This document shows positions 1 to 12,408 of a DNA stretch of 64,000 nt, one piece after another. The stretch is from Burkholderiaceae bacterium (GTDB lineage Bacteria; Pseudomonadota; Gammaproteobacteria; Burkholderiales; Burkholderiaceae_D): positions 1-64,000 of the forward strand of contig JAMNXS010000002.1 of the NCBI GenBank assembly GCA_023653025.1, written 5' to 3'. A program made the translations under genes and the position numbers. Position 1 is the first letter of the stretch. Each line of letters opens with the position of its first letter. The notes under the pieces are model-generated. The model was given only the letters and a program-made list of their open reading frames with translations. It searched no databases and was not told where the DNA came from.

Positions 1-149
1 AAGGCAAGGAGATGGTCATGCCGGGCGATAACGTGTCGATCACGGTCAAGCTGATCAACCCGATCGCGATGGAAGAAGGCCTGCGCTTCGCTATCCGCGA
101 AGGCGGTCGTACCGTCGGCGCCGGCGTCGTCGCCAAGATCATGGACTAA
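1..149 (+). CDS. tuf: Elongation factor Tu, C-terminal fragment (truncated by window edge)
   Basis: Translation [47 protein letters not shown] is the EF-Tu C-terminus; it lies directly upstream of rpsJ as expected. Confidence 0.95.
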   Translation, partial: GKEMVMPGDNVSITVKLINPIAMEEGLRFAIREGGRTVGAGVVAKIMD

Positions 150-236
150 GCCTCGTTGCCCATCGCCCGATGGGCAAGGGATTCACGAATGCCGCGAGCG
201 ATGCTCGCTCGCGGTTCGCTCTTTTAAGGAAGCACG

Positions 237-548
237 ATGGAAAAGCAAAAAATCCGTATCCGCCTGAAGGCATTTGACTATCGCCTGATCGACCAGTCGG
301 CACTCGAGATCGTTGACACCGCCAAGCGAACCGGCGCCGTCGTCAAGGGCCCGGTTCCGCTGCCGACCCGCATCCAGCGCTGGGACGTGCTGCGCTCGCC
401 GCACGTGAACAAGACCTCGCGCGACCAGTTCGAGATCCGCACCCATCAGCGCCTGATGGACATCGTCGACCCGACCGACAAGACGGTCGATGCGCTGATG
501 AAGCTGGACCTGCCGGCCGGCGTCGACGTCGAAATCAAGCTGCAGTAA
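237..548 (+). CDS. rpsJ: 30S ribosomal protein S10
   Basis: 103 aa, canonical S10 sequence ([29 protein letters not shown]). Confidence 0.98.
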   Translation: MEKQKIRIRLKAFDYRLIDQSALEIVDTAKRTGAVVKGPVPLPTRIQRWDVLRSPHVNKTSRDQFEIRTHQRLMDIVDPTDKTVDALMKLDLPAGVDVEIKLQ

Positions 549-590
549 TGGCAATCCGGCGCGATGGCGCGGGGTTTCGGAGTCCGGCAG

Positions 591-619
591 TTGTAGGAAG
601 CTGAAACTCCGGCTATAAT
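591..619 (+). promoter_or_regulatory. Predicted sigma70 promoter upstream of rplC (TTGTAG-17-TATAAT)
   Basis: TTGTAG at 591-596, 17-nt spacer, exact TATAAT at 614-619, in the 158-nt gap between rpsJ and rplC. Confidence 0.6.
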
Positions 620-706
620 CGCCGGCTCGGTCAAAGTCCGTGCGCTTTGACCATTTGAATTTTTAAACACAGCCCCGCCCAATCGCAGGCGGGAATGGAG
701 AAAAAG

Positions 707-1363
707 ATGAGCCTGGGCCTTCTTGGTCGCAAGGTTGGCATGATGCGCATCTTCACGGATGACGGGGATTCGATCCCGGTCACCGTCGTCGATGTGTCTG
801 ACAACCGCGTGACGCAGATCAAAACGCCTGAAACCGACGGCTACGCTGCCGTTCAGGTCACCTTCGGCAAGCGCCGTGCATCCCGCGTGAGCAAAGCCGC
901 GGCCGGCCACCTGGCCAAAGCCGGTGTCGAAGCCGGTACCGTCCTCAAGGAATTCCGCATCGACGCAGCCAAGGCTGCCGAATTCAAGCCGGGCGACAAG
1001 ATCGCCGTCAGCCTGTTCGAGGCTGGCCAAAAGGTCGACGTCCAGGGCGTCACCATCGGCAAGGGCTATGCCGGTACCATCAAGCGCTACAACTTCGCCT
1101 CGGGTCGTGCGACCCACGGCAACTCGCGCTCGCACAACGTGCCGGGCTCGATCGGCATGGCGCAGGATCCGGGTCGCGTTTTCCCCGGCAAGCGCATGAC
1201 CGGTCACCTGGGTGACGTCACCGCTACCGTGCAGAATCTCGAAGTCGCTCGCGTCGACGCGGAGCGCCAGCTGATCATGATCAAGGGCGCAGTCCCGGGC
1301 GCGAAGAACGGTGAAGTCATCGTTCTGCCGGCCGTCAAGGTCAAAGCAAAGAAAGGGGCGTAA
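707..1363 (+). CDS. rplC: 50S ribosomal protein L3
   Basis: [20 protein letters not shown]; start placed at ATG 707 because GGAG at 697-700 serves as its SD. Confidence 0.97.
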   Translation: MSLGLLGRKVGMMRIFTDDGDSIPVTVVDVSDNRVTQIKTPETDGYAAVQVTFGKRRASRVSKAAAGHLAKAGVEAGTVLKEFRIDAAKAAEFKPGDKIAVSLFEAGQKVDVQGVTIGKGYAGTIKRYNFASGRATHGNSRSHNVPGSIGMAQDPGRVFPGKRMTGHLGDVTATVQNLEVARVDAERQLIMIKGAVPGAKNGEVIVLPAVKVKAKKGA

Positions 1364-1366
1364 TCG

Positions 1367-1987
1367 ATGGAACTCAAGCTCCTGAACGCACAAGGTCAAG
1401 CTGCTTCGAACGTCGCCGCGCCGGACACCATTTTCGGTCGCGACTACAACGAAGCGCTGATCCACCAGGTCGTCGTCGCTTACCAGGCGAATGCACGCAG
1501 CGGCAACCGCAAGCAGAAAGACCGCGAGGAAGTCTCGCACACCACGAAGAAGCCGTGGCGCCAGAAAGGCACCGGCCGCGCTCGTGCGGGTATGTCGTCG
1601 TCGCCGCTGTGGCGCGGAGGCGGTCGCACCTTCCCGAACAGCCCGGACGAGAACTTCTCGCACAAGGTCAACAAGAAGATGTACCGCGCCGGCGTCTGCT
1701 CGATCCTGTCGCAGCTCGCCCGTGAAGATCGCCTGTCGGTGATCGAGGAGCTGTCGGTCGACGCGCCGAAGACCAAGCTGCTCGCGCAGAAACTGAAGGG
1801 CATGGGCCTCGACTCGGTGCTGGTCATTACCGACAACCTCGACGAGAACCTGCTGCTGGCCTCGCGCAACTTGCCGAACGTGCTGGTGTGCGAGCCGCGT
1901 CATGCCGACCCGGTGTCGCTGGTGTTCTTCAAGAAGGTGCTGATCACCAAGCCCGCACTGGCAAAGATTGAGGAGATGCTGGCATGA
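1367..1987 (+). CDS. rplD: 50S ribosomal protein L4
   Basis: L4 sequence, operon order. Confidence 0.97.
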   Translation: MELKLLNAQGQAASNVAAPDTIFGRDYNEALIHQVVVAYQANARSGNRKQKDREEVSHTTKKPWRQKGTGRARAGMSSSPLWRGGGRTFPNSPDENFSHKVNKKMYRAGVCSILSQLAREDRLSVIEELSVDAPKTKLLAQKLKGMGLDSVLVITDNLDENLLLASRNLPNVLVCEPRHADPVSLVFFKKVLITKPALAKIEEMLA

Positions 1988-2301
1988 GCGCAGTCATCAA
2001 ACACAGCGAAGAGCGCCTGATGAAGGTACTGCTGGCTCCGGTGATTTCGGAGAAGGCCACCTTCGTCGCGGAAAAGAATGAGCAAGTCGTTTTCCTGGTG
2101 ACCCAGGACGCTACCAAGCCCGAGATCAAGGCGGCCGTCGAGCTGCTGTTCAAAGTGCAGGTCGAGTCCGTGCAGGTCGCGAACCGTGCGGGCAAGGTCA
2201 AGCGTTCGGGCCGTTTCACCGGTCGCCGCAACCACACCCGCCGCGCTTTCGTCTGCCTGAAGCCGGGCCAGGAAATCAACTTTACCGAGGAGGCTAAATA
2301 A
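1984..2301 (+). CDS. rplW: 50S ribosomal protein L23
   Basis: L23 sequence; ATGA overlap with rplD. Confidence 0.96.
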   Translation: MSAVIKHSEERLMKVLLAPVISEKATFVAEKNEQVVFLVTQDATKPEIKAAVELLFKVQVESVQVANRAGKVKRSGRFTGRRNHTRRAFVCLKPGQEINFTEEAK

Positions 2302-3128
2302 TGGCACTCGTCAAGTTAAAGCCGACCTCGCCAGGCCGTCGCGGCATGGTGAAGGTGGTCAATCCTGACCTCCACAAGGGCCGTCCGTTCGCGGCGCTGG
2401 TCGAGAAGCAGTCGAAGTCCGCCGGTCGCAACAACAACGGTCACATCACAACGCGCCACCTGGGCGGCGGTCACAAGCAGCACTACCGCGTCGTCGATTT
2501 CCGTCGCAACAAGGACGGTATCCCGGCCAAGGTCGAGCGCCTCGAGTACGACCCGAACCGCAGCGCGAACATCGCTCTGCTGTGCTACGCCGATGGCGAG
2601 CGCAAGTACATCATCGCGCCGAAGGGCGTGTCGGTCGGCGACCAGCTGATGAGCGGCGCAGAAGCGCCGATCAAGGCCGGTAATTGCCTGCCGATCCGCA
2701 ATATCCCGGTCGGTACCACGATGCACTGCGTCGAAATGCTGCCCGGCAAGGGTGCGCAGATCGCACGTACCGCCGGCGCTGCTGTCGTGCTGATGGCGCG
2801 TGAAGGCGTCTACGCCCAGGTTCGACTGCGTTCCGGCGAAGTCCGCCGCATCCACGTCGAGTGCCGTGCGACCATTGGTGAAGTCGGCAACGGCGAACAC
2901 AACCTGCGCAAGATCGGCAAGGCCGGTGCGACGCGTTGGCGCGGTATCCGCCCGACGGTTCGCGGTGTGGCAATGAACCCGATCGACCACCCGCACGGTG
3001 GCGGCGAAGGCAAGACTGCAGCAGGTCGTCACCCCGTGTCGCCGTGGGGCCAGCAGACCAAGGGCAAGAAGACGCGTCGCAACAAGCGCACGACTTCGAT
3101 GATCGTCTCGCGCCGCGGCAAGAAATAA
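2301..3128 (+). CDS. rplB: 50S ribosomal protein L2
   Basis: 275 aa, [15 protein letters not shown] motif. Confidence 0.98.
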   Translation: MALVKLKPTSPGRRGMVKVVNPDLHKGRPFAALVEKQSKSAGRNNNGHITTRHLGGGHKQHYRVVDFRRNKDGIPAKVERLEYDPNRSANIALLCYADGERKYIIAPKGVSVGDQLMSGAEAPIKAGNCLPIRNIPVGTTMHCVEMLPGKGAQIARTAGAAVVLMAREGVYAQVRLRSGEVRRIHVECRATIGEVGNGEHNLRKIGKAGATRWRGIRPTVRGVAMNPIDHPHGGGEGKTAAGRHPVSPWGQQTKGKKTRRNKRTTSMIVSRRGKK

Positions 3129-3138
3129 GGGGTAACAC

Positions 3139-3414
3139 ATGGCACGCTCACTGAAAAAAGGGCCGTTTTGCGACGCCCACCTGCTGAAGAAGGTCGAAGC
3201 TGCTCAAGCCAGCCGTGACAAGAAGCCGATCAAGACCTGGTCGCGCCGCTCGACGATCATGCCGGACTTCATCGGCCTGACGATCGCCGTCCACAATGGC
3301 AAGCAGCATGTTCCGGTCTACGTTTCCGAGAACATGGTCGGTCACAAGCTCGGCGAATTCGCGCTGACCCGGACGTTCAAGGGTCACGCCGCCGACAAGA
3401 AAGCCAAGAAATAA
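3139..3414 (+). CDS. rpsS: 30S ribosomal protein S19
   Basis: [18 protein letters not shown]; operon order. Confidence 0.98.
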   Translation: MARSLKKGPFCDAHLLKKVEAAQASRDKKPIKTWSRRSTIMPDFIGLTIAVHNGKQHVPVYVSENMVGHKLGEFALTRTFKGHAADKKAKK

Positions 3415-3423
3415 GGTCCGGAC

Positions 3424-3753
3424 ATGGAAACTAAAGCTAGCCTCCGCAGCGCACGACTGTCGGCACAAAAGGGCCGCCTGGTTGCCGACCTGATTCGCGG
3501 CAAGAAAGTCGACCAAGCGCTCAACATCCTGCAGTTCAGCCCGAAAAAGGGCGCAGTCCTCATCAAGAAGGTGCTGGAGTCCGCGATTGCGAACGCCGAG
3601 CACAACGACGGCGCCGACATCGACGAACTGAAGGTCAAGACGATTTACGTGGAAAAAGGCGCGGTGCTGAAGCGTTTCACCGCACGCGCCAAGGGCCGCG
3701 GCGATCGTATCTCCAAGCAAACCTGTCACATCTACGTGACTGTCGGTAACTAA
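3424..3753 (+). CDS. rplV: 50S ribosomal protein L22
   Basis: 109 aa L22 sequence. Confidence 0.98.
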   Translation: METKASLRSARLSAQKGRLVADLIRGKKVDQALNILQFSPKKGAVLIKKVLESAIANAEHNDGADIDELKVKTIYVEKGAVLKRFTARAKGRGDRISKQTCHIYVTVGN

Positions 3754-3763
3754 GGGAGTCACG

Positions 3764-4591
<828 letters not shown>

Positions 4592-4593
4592 AC

Positions 4594-5013
4594 ATGCTGC
4601 AACCAGCACGCAGAAAATATCGCAAAGAGCAAAAAGGTCGCAACCGCGGCGTCTCGCACGATACCGGCACCGCCGTATCGTTTGGCGAGTTCGGCCTGAA
4701 GGCCGTCGGCCGTGGTCGCATTACCGCACGCCAGATCGAATCGGCGCGTCGTGCCATGACGCGTCACATCAAGCGTGGCGGCCGCATCTGGATCCGCATT
4801 TTCCCGGACAAGCCGATCTCGCAAAAGCCGGCCGAAGTCCGTATGGGTAACGGCAAGGGCAACCCGGAGTACTACGTCGCCGAGATCCGTCCGGGCAAGG
4901 TGCTGTACGAGATGGACGGTGTCGATGAAGCGCTGGCGCGCGAGGCGTTCCGCCTGGCCGCAGCCAAGCTGCCCCTGCCGACGACCTTCGTCGTGCGCCA
5001 GGTTGGCCAATAA
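4594..5013 (+). CDS. rplP: 50S ribosomal protein L16
   Basis: [17 protein letters not shown]. Confidence 0.97.
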   Translation: MLQPARRKYRKEQKGRNRGVSHDTGTAVSFGEFGLKAVGRGRITARQIESARRAMTRHIKRGGRIWIRIFPDKPISQKPAEVRMGNGKGNPEYYVAEIRPGKVLYEMDGVDEALAREAFRLAAAKLPLPTTFVVRQVGQ

Positions 5014-5024
5014 GGGAGCAAGTC

Positions 5025-5213
5025 ATGAAAGCATCTGAACTTCAAGGCAAGGACAAGGCCGCGCTCCATAAAGAGCTGAACGACCTGCTGAAAGCCCAAT
5101 TCGGCCTGCGCATGCAAGTCGCGACCCAGCAGCTGGGCAACACTGCTCAGCTGAAGAAGGTTCGTCGCGACATCGCCCGCGTGAAGACCGTGCTCAACCA
5201 GAAGGACGCATAA
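5025..5213 (+). CDS. rpmC: 50S ribosomal protein L29
   Basis: 62 aa L29. Confidence 0.96.
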   Translation: MKASELQGKDKAALHKELNDLLKAQFGLRMQVATQQLGNTAQLKKVRRDIARVKTVLNQKDA

Positions 5214-5215
5214 CA

Positions 5216-5491
5216 ATGAATGCGACTGCAGAAAACAAATCGCTAAAGCGCACCCTGGTCGGTACGGTCGTGTCCGACAAGATGGACAAGACGGTCACCG
5301 TGCTGATCGAGCGCCGTGTCCGCCACCCGCTATACGGCAAGATCATCGTGCGTTCGAACAAGTATCACGCGCACAATGAAGGCAACGTCGCGAAGGCCGG
5401 CGACACCGTCGAGATCCAGGAAGGACGCCCGATCTCGAAAACCAAGGCCTGGACCGTTACCCGCGTCGTCCAGTCCGCGCAGGCAGTGTAA
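5216..5491 (+). CDS. rpsQ: 30S ribosomal protein S17
   Basis: 91 aa S17. Confidence 0.97.
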   Translation: MNATAENKSLKRTLVGTVVSDKMDKTVTVLIERRVRHPLYGKIIVRSNKYHAHNEGNVAKAGDTVEIQEGRPISKTKAWTVTRVVQSAQAV

Positions 5492-5501
5492 ATATAAAAG
5501 C

Positions 5502-5531
5502 TTGTGTTCCCGGCGTTATGTCAGGCATAAT
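5502..5531 (+). promoter_or_regulatory. Predicted spc operon promoter (TTGTGT-18-CATAAT)
   Basis: TTGTGT 5502-5507, 18-nt spacer, CATAAT 5526-5531 in the 229-nt rpsQ-rplN gap, the same position as the E. coli spc promoter. Confidence 0.5.
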
Positions 5532-5720
5532 GTCGGGCTTTCCTGCCTCTGGCGGGTGCCGATCCGGTCCCAGCGACCGGACAGGCTGCAGTAGAAGCAA
5601 GCGACCGTAGCTTTTGTCAACCCAATCGGGGCTTCCGCTCGGAAGTTCTGGCGGGACCAAGACTGACCGTAAAAAGGTGCATTGTGCGCCCGGCGCGGGT
5701 TAAGTTGGGAAAGAGAAATC

Positions 5721-6089
5721 ATGATTCAAACTGAGAGCCGGCTCGATGTAGCCGACAACACGGGTGCGCAGGAAGTCCTGTGCATCAAGGTGCTGGGTGG
5801 GTCCAAGCGCCGTTACGCGAGCATTGGCGACGTGATCAAGGTCACCGTCAAGCGCGCTGCGCCGCGTGGCCGTGTCAAGAAGGGCGAGATCTACAACGCC
5901 GTCGTCGTTCGTACCGCCAAGGGCGTGCGTCGTCAGGATGGCTCGCTGGTGCGCTTCGACGGTAATGCCGCCGTCCTGCTCAATGCCAAGCTCGAGCCAA
6001 TCGGCACCCGTATCTTCGGCCCGGTCACTCGTGAACTGCGCACCGAGCGCTTCATGAAGATCGTTTCCCTCGCGCCTGAAGTTCTGTAA
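5721..6089 (+). CDS. rplN: 50S ribosomal protein L14
   Basis: [27 protein letters not shown], 122 aa; ATG 5721 preferred over the longer ORF. Confidence 0.97.
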   Translation: MIQTESRLDVADNTGAQEVLCIKVLGGSKRRYASIGDVIKVTVKRAAPRGRVKKGEIYNAVVVRTAKGVRRQDGSLVRFDGNAAVLLNAKLEPIGTRIFGPVTRELRTERFMKIVSLAPEVL

Positions 6090-6098
6090 GGAGTCGTC

Positions 6099-6413
6099 AT
6101 GGATAAGATTCGTAAAGGTGACGAGGTCATCGTCCTGACCGGCAAGGACAAGGGCAAGCGCGGCGTTGTCAAGCAGCGCGTCGATGTCGAGCATATCGTT
6201 GTCGATGGCGTGAACGTCGCCAAGAAGGCAGTCAAGCCGAACCCGATGACGGGTGCAACCGGCGGCATCGTCGACAAGCTGATGCCGATTCATGTGTCCA
6301 ATGTCGCGATTTTCAATGCGGCCACGGGCAAGGCAGATCGTGTGGGCGTCAAGCTCGTGGACGGCAAGCGCGTCCGCGTCTACAAGTCCAGCGGCGAAGT
6401 GGTGAAGGTGTAA
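6099..6413 (+). CDS. rplX: 50S ribosomal protein L24
   Basis: [22 protein letters not shown]. Confidence 0.97.
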   Translation: MDKIRKGDEVIVLTGKDKGKRGVVKQRVDVEHIVVDGVNVAKKAVKPNPMTGATGGIVDKLMPIHVSNVAIFNAATGKADRVGVKLVDGKRVRVYKSSGEVVKV

Positions 6414-6416
6414 GAC

Positions 6417-6956
6417 ATGGCTCGTTTCCACGAAAAGTACGAAAAAGAGATCGTCCCGTCGCTGACCGAGAAGTTCGGCTACAAGTCGCGCATGCAGGTG
6501 CCGCGCCTGACCAAGATCACGCTGAACATGGGTCTGGGCGAGGCGGTGGCCGACAAGAAGATCATCGAGCACGCCGTCGGCGACCTGGTGAAAATCGCCG
6601 GCCAGAAGCCGGTCGTCACGAAGGCTCGCAAGGCGATCGCCGGCTTCAAGATTCGCGAAGGCTATCCAATCGGCTGCATGGTGACCCTGCGCGGTGCGCG
6701 CATGTACGAATTCCTCGACCGCCTGATCACGATCGCGTTCCCGCGCGTGCGCGATTTCCGTGGCGTGTCGGGCAAGTCGTTCGACGGTCGCGGCAACTAC
6801 AACATCGGCGTGAAAGAGCAGATCATTTTCCCCGAGATCGAGTACGACAAGATCGATGCGCTGCGTGGCATGAACATCAGCATCACCACGACCGCCAAGA
6901 CCGACGAAGAGGCGAAAGCGCTCCTCGCCGCCTTTAAATTCCCGTTCAAGAACTGA
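6417..6956 (+). CDS. rplE: 50S ribosomal protein L5
   Basis: L5 sequence, 179 aa. Confidence 0.98.
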   Translation: MARFHEKYEKEIVPSLTEKFGYKSRMQVPRLTKITLNMGLGEAVADKKIIEHAVGDLVKIAGQKPVVTKARKAIAGFKIREGYPIGCMVTLRGARMYEFLDRLITIAFPRVRDFRGVSGKSFDGRGNYNIGVKEQIIFPEIEYDKIDALRGMNISITTTAKTDEEAKALLAAFKFPFKN

Positions 6957-6963
6957 GGCTGCC

Positions 6964-7269
6964 ATGGCAAAACTGGCACTGATTAACCGTGAACAGAAGC
7001 GCGCAGCGATGGTGAAGAAGTACGCCGCCAAGCGCGCCGAGTTGAAAGCGATCATCGACGATCAGTCGAAATCGGAAGAAGAGCGTTACGAAGCCCGCCT
7101 GAAGCTGCAGGCGCTGCCGCGCAACTCCGCGCCGAACCGTCAGCGCAACCGTTGCGCCCTGACCGGTCGTCCGCGCGGCACCTTCCGCAAGTTCGGCCTC
7201 GGCCGCACCAAGCTCCGTGAAATCGCCATGCGCGGCGAGATCCCGGGTATGACCAAAGCCAGCTGGTAA
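6964..7269 (+). CDS. rpsN: 30S ribosomal protein S14 (101-aa form lacking the zinc Cys motifs)
   Basis: S14 sequence, no CxxC pairs. Confidence 0.97.
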   Translation: MAKLALINREQKRAAMVKKYAAKRAELKAIIDDQSKSEEERYEARLKLQALPRNSAPNRQRNRCALTGRPRGTFRKFGLGRTKLREIAMRGEIPGMTKASW

Positions 7270-7283
7270 TAGGAGAACAAGCG

Positions 7284-7679
7284 ATGAGTATGAGCGATCC
7301 TATCGCCGATATGCTGACGCGTATCCGCAATGCGCAGGGCGTGAACAAGACCGCCGTGGCAATGCCGTCGTCGAAACTGAAAGTGGCGATCGCCCGCGTC
7401 CTGAAGGACGAGGGCTACATCGAGAACTTCGCTGTCGCCGAAGACGGTGGCAAGCCGGTGCTGTCGATCGAGCTGAAGTACTACGCCGGTCGCCCCGTGA
7501 TCGAGCGCATCGAGCGCGTTTCGCGCCCGGGCCTGCGCATTTACAAGGGCAAGGCCGAGATCCCGACCGTGATGAACGGTCTGGGTGTGACCATCGTCTC
7601 CACGCCGAAGGGCGTGATGACCGACCGTAAGGCGCGCGCTACCGGCACCGGTGGCGAGATCCTGTGCTACGTGGCCTGA
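7284..7679 (+). CDS. rpsH: 30S ribosomal protein S8
   Basis: [18 protein letters not shown]. Confidence 0.98.
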   Translation: MSMSDPIADMLTRIRNAQGVNKTAVAMPSSKLKVAIARVLKDEGYIENFAVAEDGGKPVLSIELKYYAGRPVIERIERVSRPGLRIYKGKAEIPTVMNGLGVTIVSTPKGVMTDRKARATGTGGEILCYVA

Positions 7680-7694
7680 TAAGGGGGAAGCAGA

Positions 7695-8228
7695 ATGTCT
7701 CGAGTAGGTAAGATGCCAATCCCTCTGCCGGCGGGCGTCGAAGTGACAATCGCGGTGGACAAGATCGCGGTCAAGGGCCCGCAGGGCACGTTGTCGCTGC
7801 CGCTGACCGGCCAGGTCATCGTCAAGAACGACAGCAACACGCTGAGCTTTGCGCCGGCCGACGAGTCGCGTGAAGCCAACGCGATGTCGGGTACGGTCCG
7901 CGCGCTGGTTAACAACATGGTCAACGGCGTCACCAAGGGCTTCGAAAAGAAGCTGACGCTGGTTGGCGTCGGCTTCAAGGCTCAGGCGCAGGGCGACAAG
8001 CTGAACCTGTCGCTGGGCTTTTCGCATCCGGTCGTGCACGAGATGCCGGCCGGAGTGAAGTGCGAGACACCGACGCAGACCGAAATTCTGATCAAGGGTA
8101 TCGACCGCCAGAAGGTGGGTCAGGTCGCGGCCGAAGTGCGCGCCTACCGCAGCCCCGAGCCCTACAAGGGCAAGGGCGTCCGTTATGCGGACGAGGTTGT
8201 GGTGATCAAAGAAACCAAGAAGAAGTAA
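7695..8228 (+). CDS. rplF: 50S ribosomal protein L6
   Basis: L6 sequence, [13 protein letters not shown]. Confidence 0.98.
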   Translation: MSRVGKMPIPLPAGVEVTIAVDKIAVKGPQGTLSLPLTGQVIVKNDSNTLSFAPADESREANAMSGTVRALVNNMVNGVTKGFEKKLTLVGVGFKAQAQGDKLNLSLGFSHPVVHEMPAGVKCETPTQTEILIKGIDRQKVGQVAAEVRAYRSPEPYKGKGVRYADEVVVIKETKKK

Positions 8229-8237
8229 GGGTTGAAC

Positions 8238-8600
8238 ATGGACAAGAAAGCATCCCGCCTGCGCCGTGCACGCCAGACGCGTGCCAAGATCGCAGAGCTC
8301 AAGGTCAATCGCCTTGCCGTGCATCGTACCAACCTGCACATCTACGCCACCGTTTTTGGTCCGGATTCGACCGTCCTCGCGTCTGCGTCGACCGCAGAAG
8401 CGGAAGTCCGCGCCGAGCTGGCAGGCCAGTCGGGCAAGGGCGGCAACGCCGCTGCCGCCGCGCTGGTCGGCAAGCGTGTCGCAGAAAAGGCACTGAAGGC
8501 GGGCATCGACACCGTGGCGTTCGATCGCTCCGGTTTCCGCTACCACGGTCGTGTGAAGGCAGTTGCTGACGCAGCTCGCGAAGCCGGCCTGAAGTTCTAA
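8238..8600 (+). CDS. rplR: 50S ribosomal protein L18
   Basis: [32 protein letters not shown]. Confidence 0.97.
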   Translation: MDKKASRLRRARQTRAKIAELKVNRLAVHRTNLHIYATVFGPDSTVLASASTAEAEVRAELAGQSGKGGNAAAAALVGKRVAEKALKAGIDTVAFDRSGFRYHGRVKAVADAAREAGLKF

Positions 8601-8612
8601 GGAAGACTCATC

Positions 8613-9131
8613 ATGGCAAAAATGCAGCAGAAAATGCAAAGCGACAAGCCGGACGACGGCATGCGCGAAAAGATGATCGCGGTCAACCGCGTCACCAAGG
8701 TGGTGAAGGGTGGTCGCATCATGGGCTTCGCAGCGCTGGCCGTAGTGGGTGACGGCGATGGCCGCATCGGCATGGGCAAGGGCAAGTCGAAGGAAGTGCC
8801 GGTCGCCGTGCAGAAGGCCATGGAAGAGGCCCGTCGCAAGATGATCAAGGTCACGCTGAAGAACGGTACGCTTCAGCATACCGTCCACGGCAGCCACGGC
8901 GCATCGTCCGTGATGATGATCCCGGCAAAAGACGGTACCGGCGTGATCGCCGGTGGCCCGATGCGCGCGATTTTCGAGGTGATGGGCGTGACCAACGTCG
9001 TCGCCAAGTCGCACGGCTCGACCAACCCGTACAACATGGTTCGTGCGACCCTCGACGGTCTGGCGAAGATGAACACCCCGTCCGAAATCGCCGCCAAGCG
9101 CGGCAAGTCGGTCGAGGAAATCCTGGGCTAA
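8613..9131 (+). CDS. rpsE: 30S ribosomal protein S5
   Basis: S5 sequence, 172 aa. Confidence 0.98.
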   Translation: MAKMQQKMQSDKPDDGMREKMIAVNRVTKVVKGGRIMGFAALAVVGDGDGRIGMGKGKSKEVPVAVQKAMEEARRKMIKVTLKNGTLQHTVHGSHGASSVMMIPAKDGTGVIAGGPMRAIFEVMGVTNVVAKSHGSTNPYNMVRATLDGLAKMNTPSEIAAKRGKSVEEILG

Positions 9132-9141
9132 GGTGAGCGAG

Positions 9142-9321
9142 ATGGCAAACACTATCAAAGTCAAACTGGTCAAAGGCCTGATCGGCACCAAGCAGTCGCA
9201 TCGCGCGACTGTGCGTGGCCTCGGCCTGCGCCGCGTGAATTCCGAGCGCGTCCTCGAGGACACGCCGGCTGTGCGCGGCATGATCAACAAGGTCGCTTAT
9301 CTCGTGAAAGTGGTGGCGTAA
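9142..9321 (+). CDS. rpmD: 50S ribosomal protein L30
   Basis: [26 protein letters not shown]. Confidence 0.95.
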   Translation: MANTIKVKLVKGLIGTKQSHRATVRGLGLRRVNSERVLEDTPAVRGMINKVAYLVKVVA

Positions 9322-9346
9322 GCCCCGCTGCCGAACGGAGAACAAG

Positions 9347-9778
9347 ATGCAACTCAACACAATTCAACCCGCCGAAGGCGCCAAGCACGCCAAGCGCCGC
9401 GTTGGTCGCGGCATCGGCTCGGGCCTGGGCAAGACGGCCGGTCGCGGCCACAAGGGTCAGAAGTCCCGTGCGGGCGGCTTCCACAAGGTCGGTTTCGAAG
9501 GCGGCCAGATGCCGCTGCAGCGCCGCCTGCCGAAGCGCGGCTTCAAGTCGCAAGCCAAGCCGTTCAAGGCCGAAGTGCGCTTGGGTGACCTCGCAGCGCT
9601 GCCGGTCGACCAGATTGACGTGCTGGCCCTGAAGCAGGCGGGTCTCGTGTCGGAACTGGCGCGCTCGGTGCGCGTGATCAAGGCCGGCGAGCTGGCCAAG
9701 AAGATCACGCTCAAGGGCATCGTCGCTACGGCTGGCGCCAAGGCAGCGATCGAAGCGGCCGGCGGCTCGGTAGAGTAA
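9347..9778 (+). CDS. rplO: 50S ribosomal protein L15
   Basis: [37 protein letters not shown]. Confidence 0.97.
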   Translation: MQLNTIQPAEGAKHAKRRVGRGIGSGLGKTAGRGHKGQKSRAGGFHKVGFEGGQMPLQRRLPKRGFKSQAKPFKAEVRLGDLAALPVDQIDVLALKQAGLVSELARSVRVIKAGELAKKITLKGIVATAGAKAAIEAAGGSVE

Positions 9779-9799
9779 ACGTTTCGGGATCGGGAATAC

Positions 9800-11131
9800 G
9801 TGGCAACTTCTCCAAAACTCGCGAAAGGCGCAGCAAGCGGTTTCCCGTGGGGCCGGCTTTGGTTCCTGCTGGGCGCGCTCGTCGTGTTCCGGATTGGTGC
9901 GCACATCCCGGTGCCGGGCATCGACCCGGTCCAGCTGGCAGCCCTGTTCAACCAGAACCGCGGCGGCATCCTCGGCATGTTCAACATGTTCTCGGGTGGT
10001 GCGCTGTCGCGCTTCACGATTTTTGCTCTGGGCATCATGCCGTACATTTCGGCATCGATCATCATGCAGCTGCTGTCGGTCGTATCGCCGCAGCTCGAAG
10101 CGCTGAAAAAGGAAGGCGAATCAGGCCGGCGCAAGATTACGCAGTACACGCGTTACGGCACGCTGGTGCTGGCCACCTTCCAGGCGCTAGGTATTGCGAT
10201 CGCGCTGGAATCGCAGGCCGGCCTCGTCATCGATCCGGGTCTTGCGTTCCGCTTCACGACGGTCGTCACGCTGGTGACCGGCACGATGTTCCTGATGTGG
10301 CTGGGTGAGCAGATCACCGAGCGTGGCCTCGGCAACGGGATCTCGATCATCATTTTCGCGGGTATCGCGGCCGGCTTGCCGAGCGCGATCGGCGGCCTCT
10401 TCGAGTTGGTTCGCACCGGATCGATGAACGCGCTGACCGCCATCCTGATCTGCGTGGTCGTGGCTCTGGTGACCTTCGTTGTCGTCTTCATCGAGCGCGG
10501 GCAGCGCAAGATTCTCGTCAATTACGCGAAGCGCCAGGTGGGCAACAAGGTGTATGGCGGACAGAGCAGCCATCTGCCGCTAAAGCTGAACATGGCGGGC
10601 GTGATTCCGCCGATCTTCGCCTCGTCGATCATCCTGTTTCCGGCCACGATCACCAGCTGGTTCACGTCCGGTGACTCCACCAGCGGCGTGGTGCGATTCC
10701 TGAAGGACCTGGCGGCATCGCTGGCTCCGGGCGAACCGATCCACGCTTTGTTGTACGCGGCTGCGATCATCTTCTTCTGCTTCTTCTATACCGCGCTGGT
10801 GTTCAACAGCAAGGAAACGGCAGACAACTTGAAGAAGAGCGGCGCCTTCGTGCCGGGTATCCGTCCGGGCGACCAGACCGCGCGCTACATCGACAAGATC
10901 CTGACGCGGCTGACGCTGGCCGGAGCGGTCTACATCACGCTGATCTGCCTGTTGCCGGAATTCCTGATCGCACGCTGGAATGTGCCGTTTTATTTCGGCG
11001 GCACCTCGCTGCTGATCATCGTCGTCGTGACCATGGATTTCATGGCGCAGGTGCAGAACTATGTGATGTCCCAGCAGTACGAGTCTCTGCTGCGCAAGGC
11101 TAATTTTAAGGGCGGTACGCCGTCGCGTTGA
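9800..11131 (+). CDS. secY: Preprotein translocase subunit SecY (GTG start)
   Basis: 443 aa, multi-TM SecY sequence, after rplO. Confidence 0.98.
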   Translation: MATSPKLAKGAASGFPWGRLWFLLGALVVFRIGAHIPVPGIDPVQLAALFNQNRGGILGMFNMFSGGALSRFTIFALGIMPYISASIIMQLLSVVSPQLEALKKEGESGRRKITQYTRYGTLVLATFQALGIAIALESQAGLVIDPGLAFRFTTVVTLVTGTMFLMWLGEQITERGLGNGISIIIFAGIAAGLPSAIGGLFELVRTGSMNALTAILICVVVALVTFVVVFIERGQRKILVNYAKRQVGNKVYGGQSSHLPLKLNMAGVIPPIFASSIILFPATITSWFTSGDSTSGVVRFLKDLAASLAPGEPIHALLYAAAIIFFCFFYTALVFNSKETADNLKKSGAFVPGIRPGDQTARYIDKILTRLTLAGAVYITLICLLPEFLIARWNVPFYFGGTSLLIIVVVTMDFMAQVQNYVMSQQYESLLRKANFKGGTPSR

Positions 11132-11155
11132 GCAAGAAAAGGATGTGAATCATTT

Positions 11156-11374
11156 ATGTCCAAGGACGACGTTATTCAGATGCAGGGCGAGATTCTGGAG
11201 AATCTCCCGAATGCTACCTTCAGGGTCAAACTGGAAAACGGACACGTCGTACTGGGGCATATATCCGGAAAGATGCGGATGAATTACATCCGTATTCTTC
11301 CCGGCGACAAGGTGACAGTCGAACTGACGCCTTATGATTTGAGCAGGGCGCGGATCGTATTCCGGACCAAGTGA
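11156..11374 (+). CDS. infA: Translation initiation factor IF-1
   Basis: [30 protein letters not shown], 72 aa. Confidence 0.98.
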   Translation: MSKDDVIQMQGEILENLPNATFRVKLENGHVVLGHISGKMRMNYIRILPGDKVTVELTPYDLSRARIVFRTK

Positions 11375-11419
11375 GCGAAGTTTTAGAGTAACTAAAAGAC
11401 TGAAAGAAAGAGGGCCATC

Positions 11420-11533
11420 ATGAAAGTGCTCGCATCAGTGAAGCGGATCTGCCGCAACTGCAAGATCATCAAGCGCAAGGGCGTCGTTCGTGTCATCTGC
11501 ACCGAACCGCGTCACAAGCAGCGCCAGGGTTAA
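11420..11533 (+). CDS. rpmJ: 50S ribosomal protein L36 (zinc-binding form; absent from the ORF track because of length)
   Basis: [37 protein letters not shown], 37 aa with CxxC..C..H. Confidence 0.97.
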   Translation: MKVLASVKRICRNCKIIKRKGVVRVICTEPRHKQRQG

Positions 11534-11559
11534 TAACGTTATCGATCGAGGAATAACGA

Positions 11560-11925
11560 ATGGCACGTATTGCAGGGGTCAACATCCCCAACCACCAGCA
11601 CGCCGTGATCGGCCTGACCGCGATTTACGGTATCGGCCGTCCCCGCGCTGAACAGATCTGCATTTCGACCGGGATCCCGACCAACAAGAAGGTCAAGGAA
11701 CTCGACGACAGCGAGCTCGAGAAGCTGCGCGAGGCAGTCGGTCAGTTCGTCACCGAAGGCGATCTGCGGCGCGAGCTGTCGATGAACATCAAGCGTCTGA
11801 TGGACATGGGCTGTTACCGCGGCCTGCGTCATCGCAAGGGCCTCCCGGCTCGCGGTCAGCGCACCCGTACCAACGCACGTACCCGCAAGGGCCCGCGCAA
11901 AGCAGCGCAAGCGCTGAAGAAGTAA
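11560..11925 (+). CDS. rpsM: 30S ribosomal protein S13
   Basis: [27 protein letters not shown]. Confidence 0.98.
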   Translation: MARIAGVNIPNHQHAVIGLTAIYGIGRPRAEQICISTGIPTNKKVKELDDSELEKLREAVGQFVTEGDLRRELSMNIKRLMDMGCYRGLRHRKGLPARGQRTRTNARTRKGPRKAAQALKK

Positions 11926-11952
11926 TCCTGTAGCGGATACAAGGAAACCATC

Positions 11953-12354
11953 ATGGCAAAAGCACCGAACAACGCCGCGTCGCGCGTTCGCAAGAAGGTC
12001 AAGAAGAACGTGGCTGAGGGCATCGCTCACGTTCACGCGTCGTTCAACAACACGATCATTACGATTACCGACCGCCAGGGTAATGCCCTGTCGTGGGCAA
12101 CCTCGGGCGGTGCCGGCTTCAAGGGCTCGCGCAAGTCAACCCCGTTCGCGGCGCAGGTGGCTGCCGAGGCGGCGGGCAAGGTGGCCGTCGAATGCGGCGT
12201 GAAGAACCTCGAAGTCCGCATCAAGGGTCCCGGTCCGGGTCGTGAGTCGGCCGTGCGTGCGCTCAATAGCCTTGGCATCAAGATCACCCAGATCCAGGAC
12301 GTCACGCCGGTTCCGCACAACGGCTGCCGCCCGCCGAAGCGTCGCCGGATCTGA
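11953..12354 (+). CDS. rpsK: 30S ribosomal protein S11
   Basis: S11 sequence, [17 protein letters not shown]-terminus. Confidence 0.98.
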   Translation: MAKAPNNAASRVRKKVKKNVAEGIAHVHASFNNTIITITDRQGNALSWATSGGAGFKGSRKSTPFAAQVAAEAAGKVAVECGVKNLEVRIKGPGPGRESAVRALNSLGIKITQIQDVTPVPHNGCRPPKRRRI

Positions 12355-12408
12355 GTCGGTTCATCTGATTGGTTGCATTTGATTTGAATTCAGCAGTACC
12401 CGTAAGCG

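Noticed and set aside
7140-9290. 716-aa minus-strand ORF antisense to rpsN-rpmD
   Set aside because: Spans several well-supported ribosomal protein genes on the plus strand; shadow ORF.
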